Source: Lineus longissimus (taxonomy: Eukaryota; Nemertea; Pilidiophora; Heteronemertea; Lineidae). Taken from it: a stretch of DNA of 64,000 bases. The stretch spans positions 1,116,001 through 1,180,000 of the forward strand of contig NC_088320.1 of assembly GCF_910592395.1 (NCBI RefSeq). The letters run 5' to 3'. The position numbers and the translations under genes were made by a program. Of this stretch, positions 35,530-48,384 are shown one piece after another. The notes under the pieces are model-generated. The model was given only the letters and a program-made list of their open reading frames with translations, ran no database searches and was not told the origin of the DNA. How positions within the stretch are numbered: the first letter of the stretch is position 1; the number at the start of each line of letters is the position of its first letter.

Positions 35530-38500
35530 CCCTAGAAGCTTCGATTTTTAGGCTTCAACAAGGGGATTATGCATAAATGACAAAGAAATACAGGACAGTA
35601 TAAAATGTTTAGCATTAAGGACGATTGGGAGCGAAACCACTTGGGACGAAAAGGTCATGGAGCGGAACGACTGTTTGCCCTTGAAATGCCCGACACATGT
35701 ATCCGTTTTCATCACAACAAACACATTTTTGTCGATTTCTCTTCAAGAAACACAATAAATATCAACATTGGAATAATCTACCTGTTTACCAAATAAAATG
35801 GACAAACTTTCGAGGTAAATGTGCCGTATTTGCTCAATCTTTGTGATAAAAGCCGGCCATTTTTGGCATGATTCCACATTAAGTGTTACATTACATACAT
35901 AGCCCCCATAGTACATGTAGTACAGCCGGCTAGTTACAGGGTGGTCCAGAACAAACGCAACCGATACTGCCACTACCAGGGGGTTAAAACCATTGATATC
36001 AGTGGATGAGGAATCTTTCTAGGAGAGAAATGATACCAAGATCGCCTTATTTGTTTCAGTAGTTTGTGTAAAAGCCTATTTTGTGAAGCACAAATGGGCT
36101 TCATTTGCGCATTGGAAAAATCGAACTCAGAACAAGTCAGAAGGCCTAAACTAGGCTAAAGCCGACTTTGGATAATGCCTAGAGACACGGTGATCCTTTG
36201 TTTAAGGTGAAACACATGACTGGACACTGTCGTATCACTGGTCGTCAGCGTGCCAAAACAAACTTCTTCGAATTCGTCTATGTCATGATGATGTCATAAC
36301 GATGTTTCTCCCTAACTTCTATGAGATAGAATACCCACTAATAACAGCAAGTGGCTTTAGTAACAAAGTGGTATAATCTACATAGAGCAAGTAGGTTGTG
36401 TGTTCATCCATATGAAATCAATACTGCTATTGACCTCCAGACAGGATTCAAAAATTGATGTTTGAGCCGTAATTCAGAGCCAGTATGCTGCTGACCCTAG
36501 CATGCCATACGTTCATGTACAATAAGAAAGAAGTGAGCAGTGTGAGATTTCCAATTAATGTGGGGCAATCACAAAAAAGTCTCAAACTAGTTAGTTGTCC
36601 TCGATATGAATTGTATTCAATCAGTCTTTCTATTAACTTCTGATATGATGCTTTTTGTCGACAGGCTGTTGGTTGGTTGTGATCAGATGCCGCTGTACTG
36701 AATAATGTGTTTTCCTTGACTACTGGGAGTAGCGAGACCGTCCTTGCATACCACGGTCTGTTCCATTTTGCTGTTCTAAAATTTTTGCAACCATGAATTA
36801 GTATATAGTAATTTTATGCCGTTGGGTTTATCCTCCCTTTCTCCTGATAACACTGATTCATGCATACATCATGGAACTTGTGGAAGATATGCGTTACTTG
36901 TAGTCAGTCACTCGGTTCACATCGGCTGAGTGTTTATCTAAACTGCTTGAATATGAAATATCATGAATGAACTTCCTCGGGTTATTTCATGTCATCCATT
37001 GAAACTATTGTTAGTAAATGTTTGAGTTGAAAAAGTAGGCCTCACTGTCTCAAAAGGTTTTAATAGACCCATTATACCTATCTGTTATAAGCTAGGCTGG
37101 ATTCTTGCCTATCTAATATGAACATAATGTGAATTGAAGGATGACGATTTTTTAAAATTTAAGATCAATTTGACACTTATGACAGACTGGCGCTGTCCTA
37201 TTGCTCACTGACAACTATTATTTATTCAAAAAGTATTGATAAAGCATTGTAATGTAAACACTAAACAGTTCTGTGCCGTAATATACTCAAATCTTGAATG
37301 AAAAGATTCAGAAACCCTGGCCTGGCCATTTCAGTGTGGTTTCTCTATTCATTTACCACCCAAGTTAATCCTACCTATTAGTCGATGTTATGTAGACCTT
37401 CTGGTAAAAAACATGTACACAATGATGAAGTTCTGGAAAAACTGAACACCAGTTTAGCATCTCAGTGCCTTGTGGCTGATATCTTTTCTATCAAAGCATT
37501 CTAATTTCGATGCTAGGCATATATCCAACTTAATTTCTTAACCAGTCTACTACTAATACGAGTCTGGTGCATGTGCTCTTGCCTAGTTTGTCTGTCCTTG
37601 AGCGCCCAGACAATGTCAAATGAAGTGATTGGAAATTTGATGCTGCATTTTTTAGAGGCTCATACATCATGACATTGCTGTCTGGTGCAGTGATGGTATA
37701 AATGTCGATAATGTGTGTATTGTTCAGGTGAAGAGCAAGCTGTGCAAAGAGAATGTTATTCTGTAGTTTTTGGCATCACGGACGGACTCAATTTCAAAGA
37801 TGAAACTCGGACTATCCCTGGATTCAAATGTGTGTGGTGTTCACCAAACTAACTGCATGTAGTTCTCCAACAGGTAGCAGACGTTCAGATGCCAGTGCAG
37901 ACTAGATCTTCTAGCCCAGTTTTTGCCCCTAAAACTAAGCCAAGTCTTCTGGCTTGTTATCATTGGAGTCCTAAACCTACGGAGTATAAACAGAATTTTG
38001 TTTGAGTGCACGTTTTTATCCCACATGATGTGTAGTTATATGATGGTAGCGCACTAAGACTGATGATATCCATTGCTTGTGTCTCTATCATATTTGTGAC
38101 CCGCTCTACCAAAACTAGGCGCTTGTCGCATCTGAACTTGCCAGGTTGATACGGACTTGTTGTTCATTTCCCTATTGTAGACCTTTTGTGAAATGTGACG
38201 AAATCAGTTTGTAATAGATTTCACAAAAGGTCTACAATAGGGAAATGAACAACAAGTCCGTATCAACCTGTCAAGTTCAGATGCGACAAGCGCCTAGTTT
38301 TGGTAGAGCGAGTCACATTTTTAGTTTTTCAATTACAAAGCCTCTTCCAAAAATAATGGAATACGTGGTCATTACATAAATTCATTAAGAAGAGTGCGTT
38401 ACGTTTTTCACCGATCACTTAAGCAGGTTCTCACAGATTCTAAGAGGTTCTAACAGATTGGTGAAGTACGTCTGGGTTAGAATAAGGTGAGAAGTACTTG

Positions 38501-40098
38501 TTGTACTTTAAAAAATAAACCTCTTGGGTATATAATCAAGCATATACTGCATGTACTCTGTGTTGACGTTATTTCGTTGATTTTGACAAGTCTGTTTCAC
38601 ATTGGCCGAGTTTACGCCATTCTGACACAAGTCTGAGGATGGTAACCAGGTTGGATAACAGCATGTGGCTCGAGTATTGAGACGTTGGCTCATCAGCACG
38701 CCCCTGGGAGAGATACAACTCTAAATAGTTGCGAGCCCAGACAGGTTGGTGTGTTGGTGGAATTTGAGTAGCTAGTCAGGCCTATCTTACATCATGACCT
38801 TTGAATACAGTTATGAACATTGGTTGTTATAGTTCACTAATTGGTATTGGTCCAACAATTGCTATAAAGTATAACCACTGACAAAGGTCATTGTTATAGA
38901 AGCAAAGTATACTTGTGATGTAATTTTCTGTAATATATGTGTAACCAGCCAAGAAAGGTGAAAATATTAGTAATAGTAGGCATTGTGGGTTCAGATTTTG
39001 AATTTCCAAAATTTCATTGTGAGTTAGGTGGACACGCCTCAAAGAAACAGGTGTGTTTAATTTCAAAATGTGTACCATTTCCACAGAGTGGTAATCAATT
39101 ATTCAATAAAGACAGAGGACAGATACCCAAAGGATTGGATTTTCCGGTCCCCTCTGTGCATTTAACTGGCTCCCAACAATGCCCAATGTCGATTATTCTC
39201 CACAGTTGTTTCTTGGCAAATGCTTTCAATTGTCCATCCTTGGATTAGTTTATCGAACCATCCTTCATTTCCTGAGACAAACTTTCCACCCTGAAGTCCA
39301 AATATGCTCTCGACTGTGATAATTGTTTTTACTGACAGTAATACAGATTAGCTGAAGTACCACCTGCAGAGAAACTTGACAGCACCAGGTACACGTGGGG
39401 GAGTACACACAGCAAATAGACCCCTCAAAGCGTGGAGCAGGAGGGTAGCACCCCCCCCCCTCGTGATGATGATGCCCGGGATGTCATTTGAACTGTAGTC
39501 AGCCAAATGTTGTGATTATCAGATGCACTGTATGCCCTGGAGTTCACGGGATGTGAACTTGGTAAATAATCAAACCACGTGTTAAAACAGAAACCAATGA
39601 CGATTTATTAGAATGGAATTTTATGATTTTATAATCGATGTTATAAAATTTATAATAATTGTTGACCCATTTTTTAGTCACGTCATATCGACGAGAGAAA
39701 ATACAGCTGTTGTAATAAATTGTTTATATTCTTGGTCTGAATAATGGTCAGATGTATTCAATCTTTGGATTGTGCGTTGACCAGTCGCACACTCTCTTAG
39801 GGACAGAATCAAGACCTGGGAATACTTTGTTGTGGTATGCCTTGTGATATATGTAGTTTCATGGAGTCAGTTCTGTAGATTAAACAGCTAACATGGCTTG
39901 ATGACATGGTACACAATGTGTTTGGCTCCCAGGTTGTTAGTTTGCTCTTTCGAGTGAGACAGAGGCTCTCTGATTTTACACCTCTCTATCAAAGGGACGT
40001 GTGAGGTGGAATACTTTTTCTTATGTGACTATAATGACTGTTTCTTTGTTTGATTTTTAACAATAACTAATTCATTTTAATTGTTTCTATCGTTTCAG
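35530..40098. other. intergenic stretch between metaxin-2 and the ENPP gene
   Basis: No supported gene is present; open frames here are short and lack domains. It contains one foldback MITE (38095-38317) and AT-rich sequence. The promoter of metaxin-2 lies at the left end and the promoter or leader exons of ENPP at the right. Confidence 0.5.
38095..38317. mobile_element. foldback MITE with TGTGACCCG ends, copy 1
   Basis: A nearly perfect inverted repeat has arms of about 100 bp: tgtgacccgctctaccaaaa at the left and its complement ending ggtagagcgagtcaca at the right, with a short centre near 38200. Related ends recur at 42325-42515. Confidence 0.8.
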
Positions 40099-40133
40099 AT
40101 ATTTATGACGACATTACAAGCGAAAAAAGTCAA

Positions 40134-43100
40134 ATGCCAAGCGCAGAAAAGATTCCGCGGTTCAGATTTGGGCAACGTCAGGCCGAAGCCTCTTTCACTA
40201 AAAGAAATAAAGATGAAGACTTCAATCATACCCAGCGTGCTCCACCAAGTTGCTACTTGAAATATCTGTGTCCGTACCTCCTGTTATTGTTGATGATGAG
40301 CCAGGTCCAGTGCACACTGGGCGCGGGAAATAAACTCCTCGTCTTACTCGTGGATGGCCTGCGCTGGGATTATGTCAATCAAGCCGATCTGCCGGGTTTC
40401 CAGACGCTGTTTGAGTCGGGTTCTCATGTACATCATATTGACCCAGAGTTTCCAACACTGTGCTATCCAAACTATTACTCCTTTGTGACCGGTGAGTAAA
40501 CTTTCTCTGTTGGTTGATTTTGGTGCATCCCCCCCCCCCAAAAAAGCCTAAATACAAGTCACTTGGGGATGATATTAGAGGTCTAGTCTCTCTAAAGTCA
40601 TTCATTGTCATCATAGTCTGCGTCACCACCAAAGGACGTGATTAGGTCACACAGGTGGTAAAGTGAATTGACCGAATATTTCTTCTCAGAATTTCAGTAC
40701 AGCTGAACCTCGGTGATCTAACACAATTAGCCACGCTCTACTATTAAACATCAAATGTTGACTTTATATTTGTAGGTCTCTTCCCTGAGAACCATGGAAT
40801 GATTGGTAACAACATGTATGATTCAATCAAAAATGAATATTTTTCAAGTTCAATGAACACTAGCGCTCACTGGTGGGAGGATGGAGAACCCATCTGGGTG
40901 ACTGCGAAAAAACAGGTGCGTATTCACTCACTCTGATCGTCTTTGTTACAGTCTAGTGACTGTCCTCGTCCTCAGACAAAACCATCACAAGGTGCAATGT
41001 TTCTTACAAGGAGAGTGTTTTCAAGGGGTCGTCAGCTAAACAGTAGCTCAGTTTTATATGTCTCCCATGGGACAAGGCTATCGCATTATGAAAATGACAT
41101 CTGGTTGTATTCAATTGCCATTCATTATGTACAAATTCAGCTGGTGCACTTACCAGGCCTTATGTTTATGCAATTGTCATAATTCATGGTCGATCTGTTA
41201 ATGATGATGTTGTTACCAGCTGGTTACTTGTCTCTTGCATTGACCCTTCTTGTCACAGCTTCCATCGAGACAATTACAAGCTTGTTTTCGTGCCGCAGAT
41301 TGCCGAGAAATCAATGCAACATGTGATTTTAAAATTTTGCTCACTTTTTCTAATTCACCACTTTGAATGTCTTCTTCAGGGTAAAAGAAGTTATCTCTTT
41401 CACTGGCCTGGCTGTAATCGTTCAATACGAGATACACGGCCGGATTATTGTCGTCCGTACGTCTCGTTCCCATCAATGCAAGAATATATGGGGTCCATGG
41501 TCGAGGGACTTAATGCGTTACATAATGACTCGGCAGATTTTGTAGGTGAGTGGATGTTGCAAATTGAAGTAAAGTTACTTGTCTGAGGTCGCAAGCTGAG
41601 TGCATGGCACCAACAGATTAAATCTGTCTTCATTGTCAAACTGGCCAATGGTGGGCACATGTTTCAAGCATTACTATGCCTTCCTTCAAGGACAAATTTG
41701 TTTAGTTTTACTTTATTTTCTTCTCCTTTTAGGTCTTTACAATGAGCATCTAGACATGGTCGGCCATCGCTACGGACCAAATTCGAAACAACTCCGCAAC
41801 ATGCTCATCGACCTTGATAAAACAATCGTCTTCCTTCTTCAAGACTTAACCGAGCGTGGCCTTAGGGACAAGGTCAATGTCCTACTCCTTTCAGACCACG
41901 GTATGACAGACATATCCATGGAGCGTATCATTGACCTCAGGCGCTACATTTCAAAAAGAGATTTGGCGCAGACCCTCGATGGTGGCTCGTACACGAATAT
42001 TTGGCCTCTCCGACATGTGACAGACAAGGTATGTAACAGCAAGCAATGTATTCATAGCCAACAAATATAGGAGCACTTGTGTAGAATTCATGTACCAGGC
42101 CTCTACCCCCTCCCAAGTGAAGTATTTGAATCATCTTCTAAACCTTCCTTTTCAGGTGTACAAGAAACTGAAGAATGCTCATCCAAACATGACGATTTAT
42201 CAAAAACATACGCTTCCCGACGTTTGGCATTATCAACACAGCCACCGTGTGGCACCACTAACTGCTGTGGCTGATAACGGATGGTACATCTTAACGGTAA
42301 GTGATACAGCATGAGACAAAGATATGTGACCCGTTCCAGCAAAACCAGTCGCATGTCCCTCTGAGCTTGGCAGGTTGAGACGGACTGTTTGTTCATTTCA
42401 CTATTGTCTGCCTTTTGTGAAGTCTGACAACATCAAGTTCTTCTGTTATCTCCATTTGTCATCCTAGGCTCATCTTATTAGCGACATGCGACTGGTTTTG
42501 CTAGAACGGGTCACATATATGTGACTGATCTTATTTTAGGAAACTGAGAGCACGTCAGTCCTGTGATATGGCACTATCAACGAGAAAGTTATCCTGTCTC
42601 GTCATCTTATTTCAGTACACCAATGGTTATGTTGTCTACACGGAGAAGAAGCGACCAGCTTTAGGTTGGCATGGTTACAGCAGCCAGGAGCCTGACATGT
42701 GGCCAATGTTTGCAGGAAGTGGTCCAGGTGAGATGCTAAACAGACATGTTTATCTGTAAACCCTTTTTTTGGTAGATTGATAGTTCGCTCGAGAGGGGAT
42801 GCCAATTCTAGCAGTAAGCCACGCGCTGGGATCAAGTATTTGCAACTTCAGCAAATTTCTCTTCATTAGTGGCTTTACAGTTGTGAAGTTGATGATACTA
42901 GATATTTGCTTCTGAATGATATTGATCTCTAGTCTTCCTGATGATATCTGGTACCATGGTTAAAGCACATTTTATCATGAAATCACATCATCTTTTCTAT
43001 TCTTACTTGTCTTTCAGACATTGTCCGCAATCAAACCCTCCCCTCCATCCGTATGACAGACATCTACCAGATGATGTGTCACCTCCTTAAAATTGAACCG

Positions 43101-43286
43101 GCGCCGCACAATGGGACATGGCCACGCGTCGAGCGAATGATTGCGACCACAATGCAAGATCCTATTCATGGCGTCCATCAAGCTCCTGTTGTGATATTGG
43201 GGACACACAGTCAAGGCCAACCGTTGACCTTGAACTTTGTGACCTTGACCTTAGGTCTTTTGCTGGCCATGTTTATGGTCTCATGA
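40134..43286 (+). CDS. ENPP6: ENPP6-like choline-phosphodiesterase ectoenzyme with N-terminal extension (7 exons)
   Basis: Exons 40134-40491, 40776-40915, 41380-41545, 41733-42028, 42156-42296, 42616-42727 and 43018-43286 (TGA) join in frame to 493 residues. The two-zinc nucleotide pyrophosphatase/phosphodiesterase fold is visible: LLVDGLRWDY (metal Asp), EFPTLCYPNYYS (nucleophile Thr), DMVGHRYGP (Asp/His), LLSDHGMTD (Asp/His) and LGWHGY (His). Similarity is closest to ENPP6, which cleaves glycerophosphocholine and lysophosphatidylcholine at the cell surface. The C-terminus ends in a hydrophobic tail (LGLLLAMFMVS), as expected for a GPI signal or membrane anchor. About 45 residues precede the hydrophobic YLCPYLLLLLMM, so the start is unlike the simple signal peptide of vertebrate ENPP6. 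The frame is open upstream of the chosen ATG back to an acceptor at 40098, so the true start may be in an earlier exon. Confidence 0.88.
42325..42515. mobile_element. foldback MITE with TGTGACCCG ends, copy 2
   Basis: This copy lies in the ENPP intron between exons 42156-42296 and 42616-42727. Ends are tgtgacccgttccagcaaaa and its near complement ttttgctagaacgggtcaca. It is more degraded in the centre than the copy at 38095-38317. Confidence 0.75.
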
Positions 43287-43333
43287 TAATAGCAATTGAT
43301 CTAATTTCGAGAGAATTAAAATTTATAATATTT

Positions 43334-44780
43334 GATGTGGCCAGTGGTCAAGGTCTGCGTTAATTTTGTCGAAAACCAACTTTGTCACTGTCACATTGAA
43401 TATATTGATTTAAAATGTTTTCAGAGGCCAACCTCTGTTGCTTGCTTATGTGCATAGAAGCAAAATAGAGGCAATTATCAAAGCTTGTTGACGCAGTGTA
43501 GAAAGGGATATAATTTTAGATTATTTGAATGGAAAATATTTTGTTGTGGCCAGTGTTCAAAATCTGCGTTAATTTTGTCAAAAACCAACTTTGTCTCTGT
43601 CGCAATGAATATTTTTGATTCACAATCTTTTCATATCAAAGCAAATTCAAAAAAATTATTGGCGCTTGTTGGTGCGGTGTAGATAGTGATATCATTTCAA
43701 ATATTTGAACAGAAAATAGTTTTGACGCTGCCAGTGTTCAAAGTCTCTGTTGCTTTTGTTGAAAACCAACCTTGTCTCTGCCTTGTGGCATATTTTCCGT
43801 TCTAAATATTTTCACCTATCCGCCTTGGCCAGTTGCTGATGTGAATAACAATCGGGGAAATATTTCGATGTGGCCAGTGTTCAAAGTCTGCGTTAATTTT
43901 GTCGAAAACCAACTTTGTCACGGTCACATAGAATCTTTTCACCTATCAATGTTGGTCTGTTGTTGATGTGTATCAAAACAGAGAAAATATTTTGATGAGG
44001 CCAGTGTTCAAAGTCTGCGTTAATTTTGTCGAAAACCAACTTTGACTCGGACTCAGTCTAATATTTTCCTCTATGAGAGAAAGTTGTCCAGGATTGTTTG
44101 AAGAACTTTAACACCAATCCCTGGATGGCACCACTCCTAAACATCTGTGATTCCCTCCAACAAGACACCAGCTGTATTTTCAATTCCAAGTGTCTGGAAA
44201 TGTCCAGTGACACAAGCAGTGATTTGATATATCTAGTGGAATTCTGGTGCATATGAGTATTATGACATTGCACTGTGATCAACACGTGAAGCTGATAATG
44301 GCGTCACCTTCGGTGCCAATGCTGCCCGGGATCTGTAGTTAGGGTACAAGTACCTAGCCATAACCCTGTCTAGACACACATCATCAACTGGGTTGCACTT
44401 CATGTAGCAGACTAAACTAATGCTAGTCTTTTGACATGCTGAAATCAGGTTATACGTGTATTTTATCGGTATTTTAAACAACTTGTGATGTATTGAAATC
44501 AAGAAAATATTCTGATGGGACCAGTGTTCAAAGTCTGTGTTAGTTTTTGTTGAAAACCAACTTTGTCTCTGTCTCATCGAATATTTTCGAGTAAGACATT
44601 TTGATACAAGAGTACTGGAGATAGACGTTTGTGAACTTTACAGCAGTAGTCCATATTAATCAAATGGATGATAGAAATAGGTGTTGTTGTAAGGGATTTG
44701 GAATGAAGAATAATCACACGGAGCCGATACTTAAAGTCTGCGTTAATTTTGTTGAAAACCAACTTTTTATTGTCTCTGGA
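43334..44780 (+). repeat. seven dispersed copies of a ~60-bp motif in the ENPP 3' flank
   Basis: The core cagtgttcaaagtctgcg followed by ttaattttgtcgaaaaccaa recurs at about 43334, 43540, 43720, 43865, 43990, 44515 and 44722, all on the plus strand. Each copy is usually preceded by gaaaatattttgatgtgg and followed by a gaatattttc phrase. Spacing varies from about 125 to 525 bp. The copies are too irregular for CRISPR and look like a decaying tandem array, possibly within the ENPP 3' UTR. Confidence 0.85.
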
Positions 44781-46645
44781 AGATTATTTTCCATTCCAAA
44801 TATCTTAAACTTATCAGTAGGTGATAGTTGTAAGCTAGTAGAAATGAAAATCATTTGTTAACTTTCAAAAGACTGTACTTTTCATCATTCCTAGATGACA
44901 ATGCAAGTGGGGGAGTGCTCATCTTCATTTTCATACTTTTGGCTGAGTATTTTGAGATTATGGGCTCCTATTATAAGAAAGGTATAAGCCCAAGTAGTTA
45001 AGGATGATTAAGAATGGAGGTTTCTTTAGCTGAATCTCACTATACACAGTACATGTATATTCTGAATATTTTTGTCGAATTTAGAGCTTTCCATAGCAAC
45101 TCATATCAAACTTGTTATTGCTTGAGCTGAAACGTGTTTTTATTCCAACTGCCGTACTCACCCATGTGAGATGTCAGGTTTTTCTGACTATAACTACTTC
45201 CAAGAGCTCAGACACACCATTATTGTGTACTGATATACCATTTGGCTAACAAGCAGTTGCATTTTGGGGCTTGGGAGTCACAACTTAAAGCGATACTCAT
45301 TTTGGTTCTGACTGACCAATTTGACAGTCTTCGACGTCACAACGCAATGTATGCGATGATGCACTCAAATGCATTTTAAAAAACGTAGAAAAAGAGAGAA
45401 GAGTCAAAGCACATCTGCTGCAGTCGAGGTATGACCGTGGACTCAAATGCATGTTGTTATGTCCCCAGAAATCTGGCCCATTGTAGTGAAGTGGTTTAAA
45501 AAAGGACCAGAATGTTGTTCAATGCAAATGACTTCCATCTGTAAAAGTTGTGATTCTCAACCTCGGTATCAATAATAGGGAACTTAATATCAATCATGAC
45601 AACATTACTACACTAGGGGTGGTTCAACTTTTTCACAAGAGTACAAACCATATGCAAGGGAGAGTGGTTAATGACATTTGTATGCTTTTTTTGTTCCGTG
45701 GAAATGTTGGTCAATATTTTCTATCAACCTCCTTTTCACCATCGTCCCATGACATTTTACCTCCAAGTCTGATTTTCTACCTGTCAGTCTCATTACGTCG
45801 CAACCATATACCCTCCACAAACAGTTTATTTGAAAAGTGAATACTTTTTTCGTTACATCAGATATTTGGCTCTGGTGTTATTTACTGTGAAATGGAAAGG
45901 GGGCAACATTCCATTTTCCTGTCAACACTTAGAGGGGGAGGGGGGCATGAAACAGAGCATTCTCTGTACTCATGTGAAAATGTTGAATCACCCGTTACTT
46001 TATGAGCAATGTCCAGAGTGCTTTCAGCTGACCAATCAGATGTATTGAAATTACAACGGCCCATAATTGGTCAAACATGTCAACAGTCTGATGGAGCAGC
46101 AATCAATTGATGCTCAATTTACTTAGCAAGAATTATAAATTGTGACCCATCACACTGAATTGGATGATACTTGATATTACTTAGGCTGTATGTTGATTTT
46201 ATTTAATTATTGTAAGACTGCTAGCAATGAGCGAAATACAATTTGATATAATAAACGTGCTACGACATGCATGAACTAGATAAACTTTATGATGTTATGT
46301 TCAAAAATATCAATAGCCGGGAAAGAATATGTAATAAAAGAAAAAGAAAACTATCTCTTGTTTTGTAGTTTGTTGGATGTTCTTCATGATGTTTGGGAAA
46401 TATTTTTGCCGTGTTGATTTCGACGTTTCCAGTCAGAGTAGAAGGTCTGTTAGTGTCTGGCCCCTACAGTGCTGTGCTCTTCCACCCTCCTCAGTAACAT
46501 CACTTTATGGATAGGTACTTGGGTTGCTCTGAGTGACTATTGTTTACAATAATGGGTGTCTCGTTATGAGATGGATGTACCCTATATTGTTGAATGGTCC
46601 AATCGGGTCAGGCTGCAAATTGATGTGCGGTCAGTCCTTAGACTG

Positions 46646-46898
46646 TTAGAACACATTGCCTCTGGCAGCATGCAGTTTGTGAGTGCACCATCTGAAAAGA
46701 TGACAGGCTGTGTGTACGTCCTACCAACCCCATCTTCAAGGACAGTATTCCCTTAGAACACATTGCCTCTGGCAGCATGCAGTTTGTGAGTGCACCATCT
46801 GATAAGATGACCGGCTGTGTGTACGTCCTACCATGGAGGTATTATTAATAATACCTCCATGGTCCTACCGACCCCATCTTCAAGGACAGTATTCCCTT
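46646..46898. repeat. 107-bp direct duplication, second copy interrupted by a palindrome
   Basis: Copy 1 (46646-46752) and copy 2 (46753-46898) are almost identical. Copy 2 carries a 37-bp insertion: 31 bp of palindromic sequence plus a repeated tcctac, so that tcctac flanks the insert at 46826-46831 and 46863-46868. Confidence 0.9.
46831..46862. repeat. perfect 32-bp palindrome
   Basis: The sequence from ccatggaggtattatt outward is exactly self-complementary over 32 bp with no loop (centre ttaa at 46845-46848). It is present only in the second copy of the 107-bp duplication. Confidence 0.95.
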
Positions 46899-47466
46899 GG
46901 TCACGTGTCTTCACTCGACACATCATCCCATCGGCAATCAGATGATAACCAGGCTCTGTCTCTCTCCTGCCTTTTGTGACAACATCACATCATCAGCTCG
47001 GACAGTCGCTGTCTCATCAACTTGGACATTGCTGTGAGATGACATCTGGATGCGAGGACGCCAGGTTGTGAAAATGGCTTATTCAACTGTGACATTGACC
47101 TAGCTCATATTCATCCGGTACAACATCAAATCAGCCGGACGAAGCAACTAAAAGTACCTTAATTAGGTGGTTACCACCTGAAAATCTTGCTTAGGAGGTC
47201 ATTCCTTGTTCCCAATCTTCACTAATGAGGTAAAACAGAAAATGAACAAGTCCATGTTTAACCACCTAAGGGAAAATAACCACCCAAAAGTCCAATGAAG
47301 ATGATAATTGCCACCTTAGCTACTGTTTGCAAACAGCAAGGACAGGCTGTGTACAGTCTCATCAACTGGGACAACGTCACATCATTTTCTTTGGATGTGA
47401 CTTCGTCCCGAGGACAAATCGTCTTGAGGAGGTGGCGGCCTCTACCAATCATTATAAATACTAATT

Positions 47467-47628
47467 GGGAAGGTGTAAACTGTTGATAAAATTGCTGATA
47501 AAAATGTTGATGGGTCCTCTAACTTTGGTGGCTTGACATTTGTTTGTTTTTAAATATCAAGCCAACAAAGTTAGAGGACCCCATCAGCATTTTTATCAGC
47601 AATTTCATCAACAATTTACACCTTCCCA
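47467..47628. mobile_element. foldback element, ~162 bp
   Basis: Arms of about 70 bp (gggaaggtgtaaa... to ...tttacaccttccca) are inverted copies with a few mismatches, separated by a short loop near 47545. It is unlike the other MITEs in the window and carries no gene. Confidence 0.75.
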
Positions 47629-48384
47629 TACTCAGGTCTCGTTAGGGAGTTTTTCCCAAATGTACGCGATGATGACGTGCCCCATTAAGTTAACAGGACG
47701 TAACATCTATTTTGAAGTGCGTTTCCAAAGTGATTGCATGAGGATAACCCATTTGTGTCGTATATCACTGGAAACGCCCGATTCCCTTGATTCTGCAGGT
47801 TGTTAAATCGGGCATTTTATTTCTTTAAATAAATCATAAGCGTCGCATTTTCTCCTAGCTCTGTTCACCATCCCAAATGGCAAAATTGCCAATTGCAATT
47901 GGGCCGGCCAATCACGGAAAACCCCAAATATTATACATTTTTTCCTGAATAATTCTTACAGTGACCATTCTCCCGTGAAAGAAAAATGCTTACACTACAC
48001 AAAAATCAAAAGAAAATCGAGGGTCAACCATTGAACCTTTGAGATATGCTGAATTTTGCACAAATCAGCGAAAAACGCACCAACTGGCACTGGACGGCAT
48101 TTCAACGCGGGGCCGCGCACATTCCAAGTTCAGTCTATACGTCGGCAACAACAGTAAAATGCAAAGTTTTTTGTTAGCCGCCTATTGAGTAGCGCTCTAG
48201 GTTTTAGAAACTTCAAAAAACATGTATTTGCCAAAACAACTGCTAAATCAACACTGGCGTACTGTGAGGACCAAGAAATCAATGATCTTTTAGAAACTAC
48301 GGTTAGGGCTTGCCCGCGCATGAATACAAAAAAAGTCCCTAATGAGACCTATTCCATAATATTTCGACCAATCAAAGGGTAGCT

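Noticed and set aside
43334-44780. CRISPR-like array
   Set aside because: Repeats are diverged with highly irregular spacing, in an animal genome, and no cas genes exist here.
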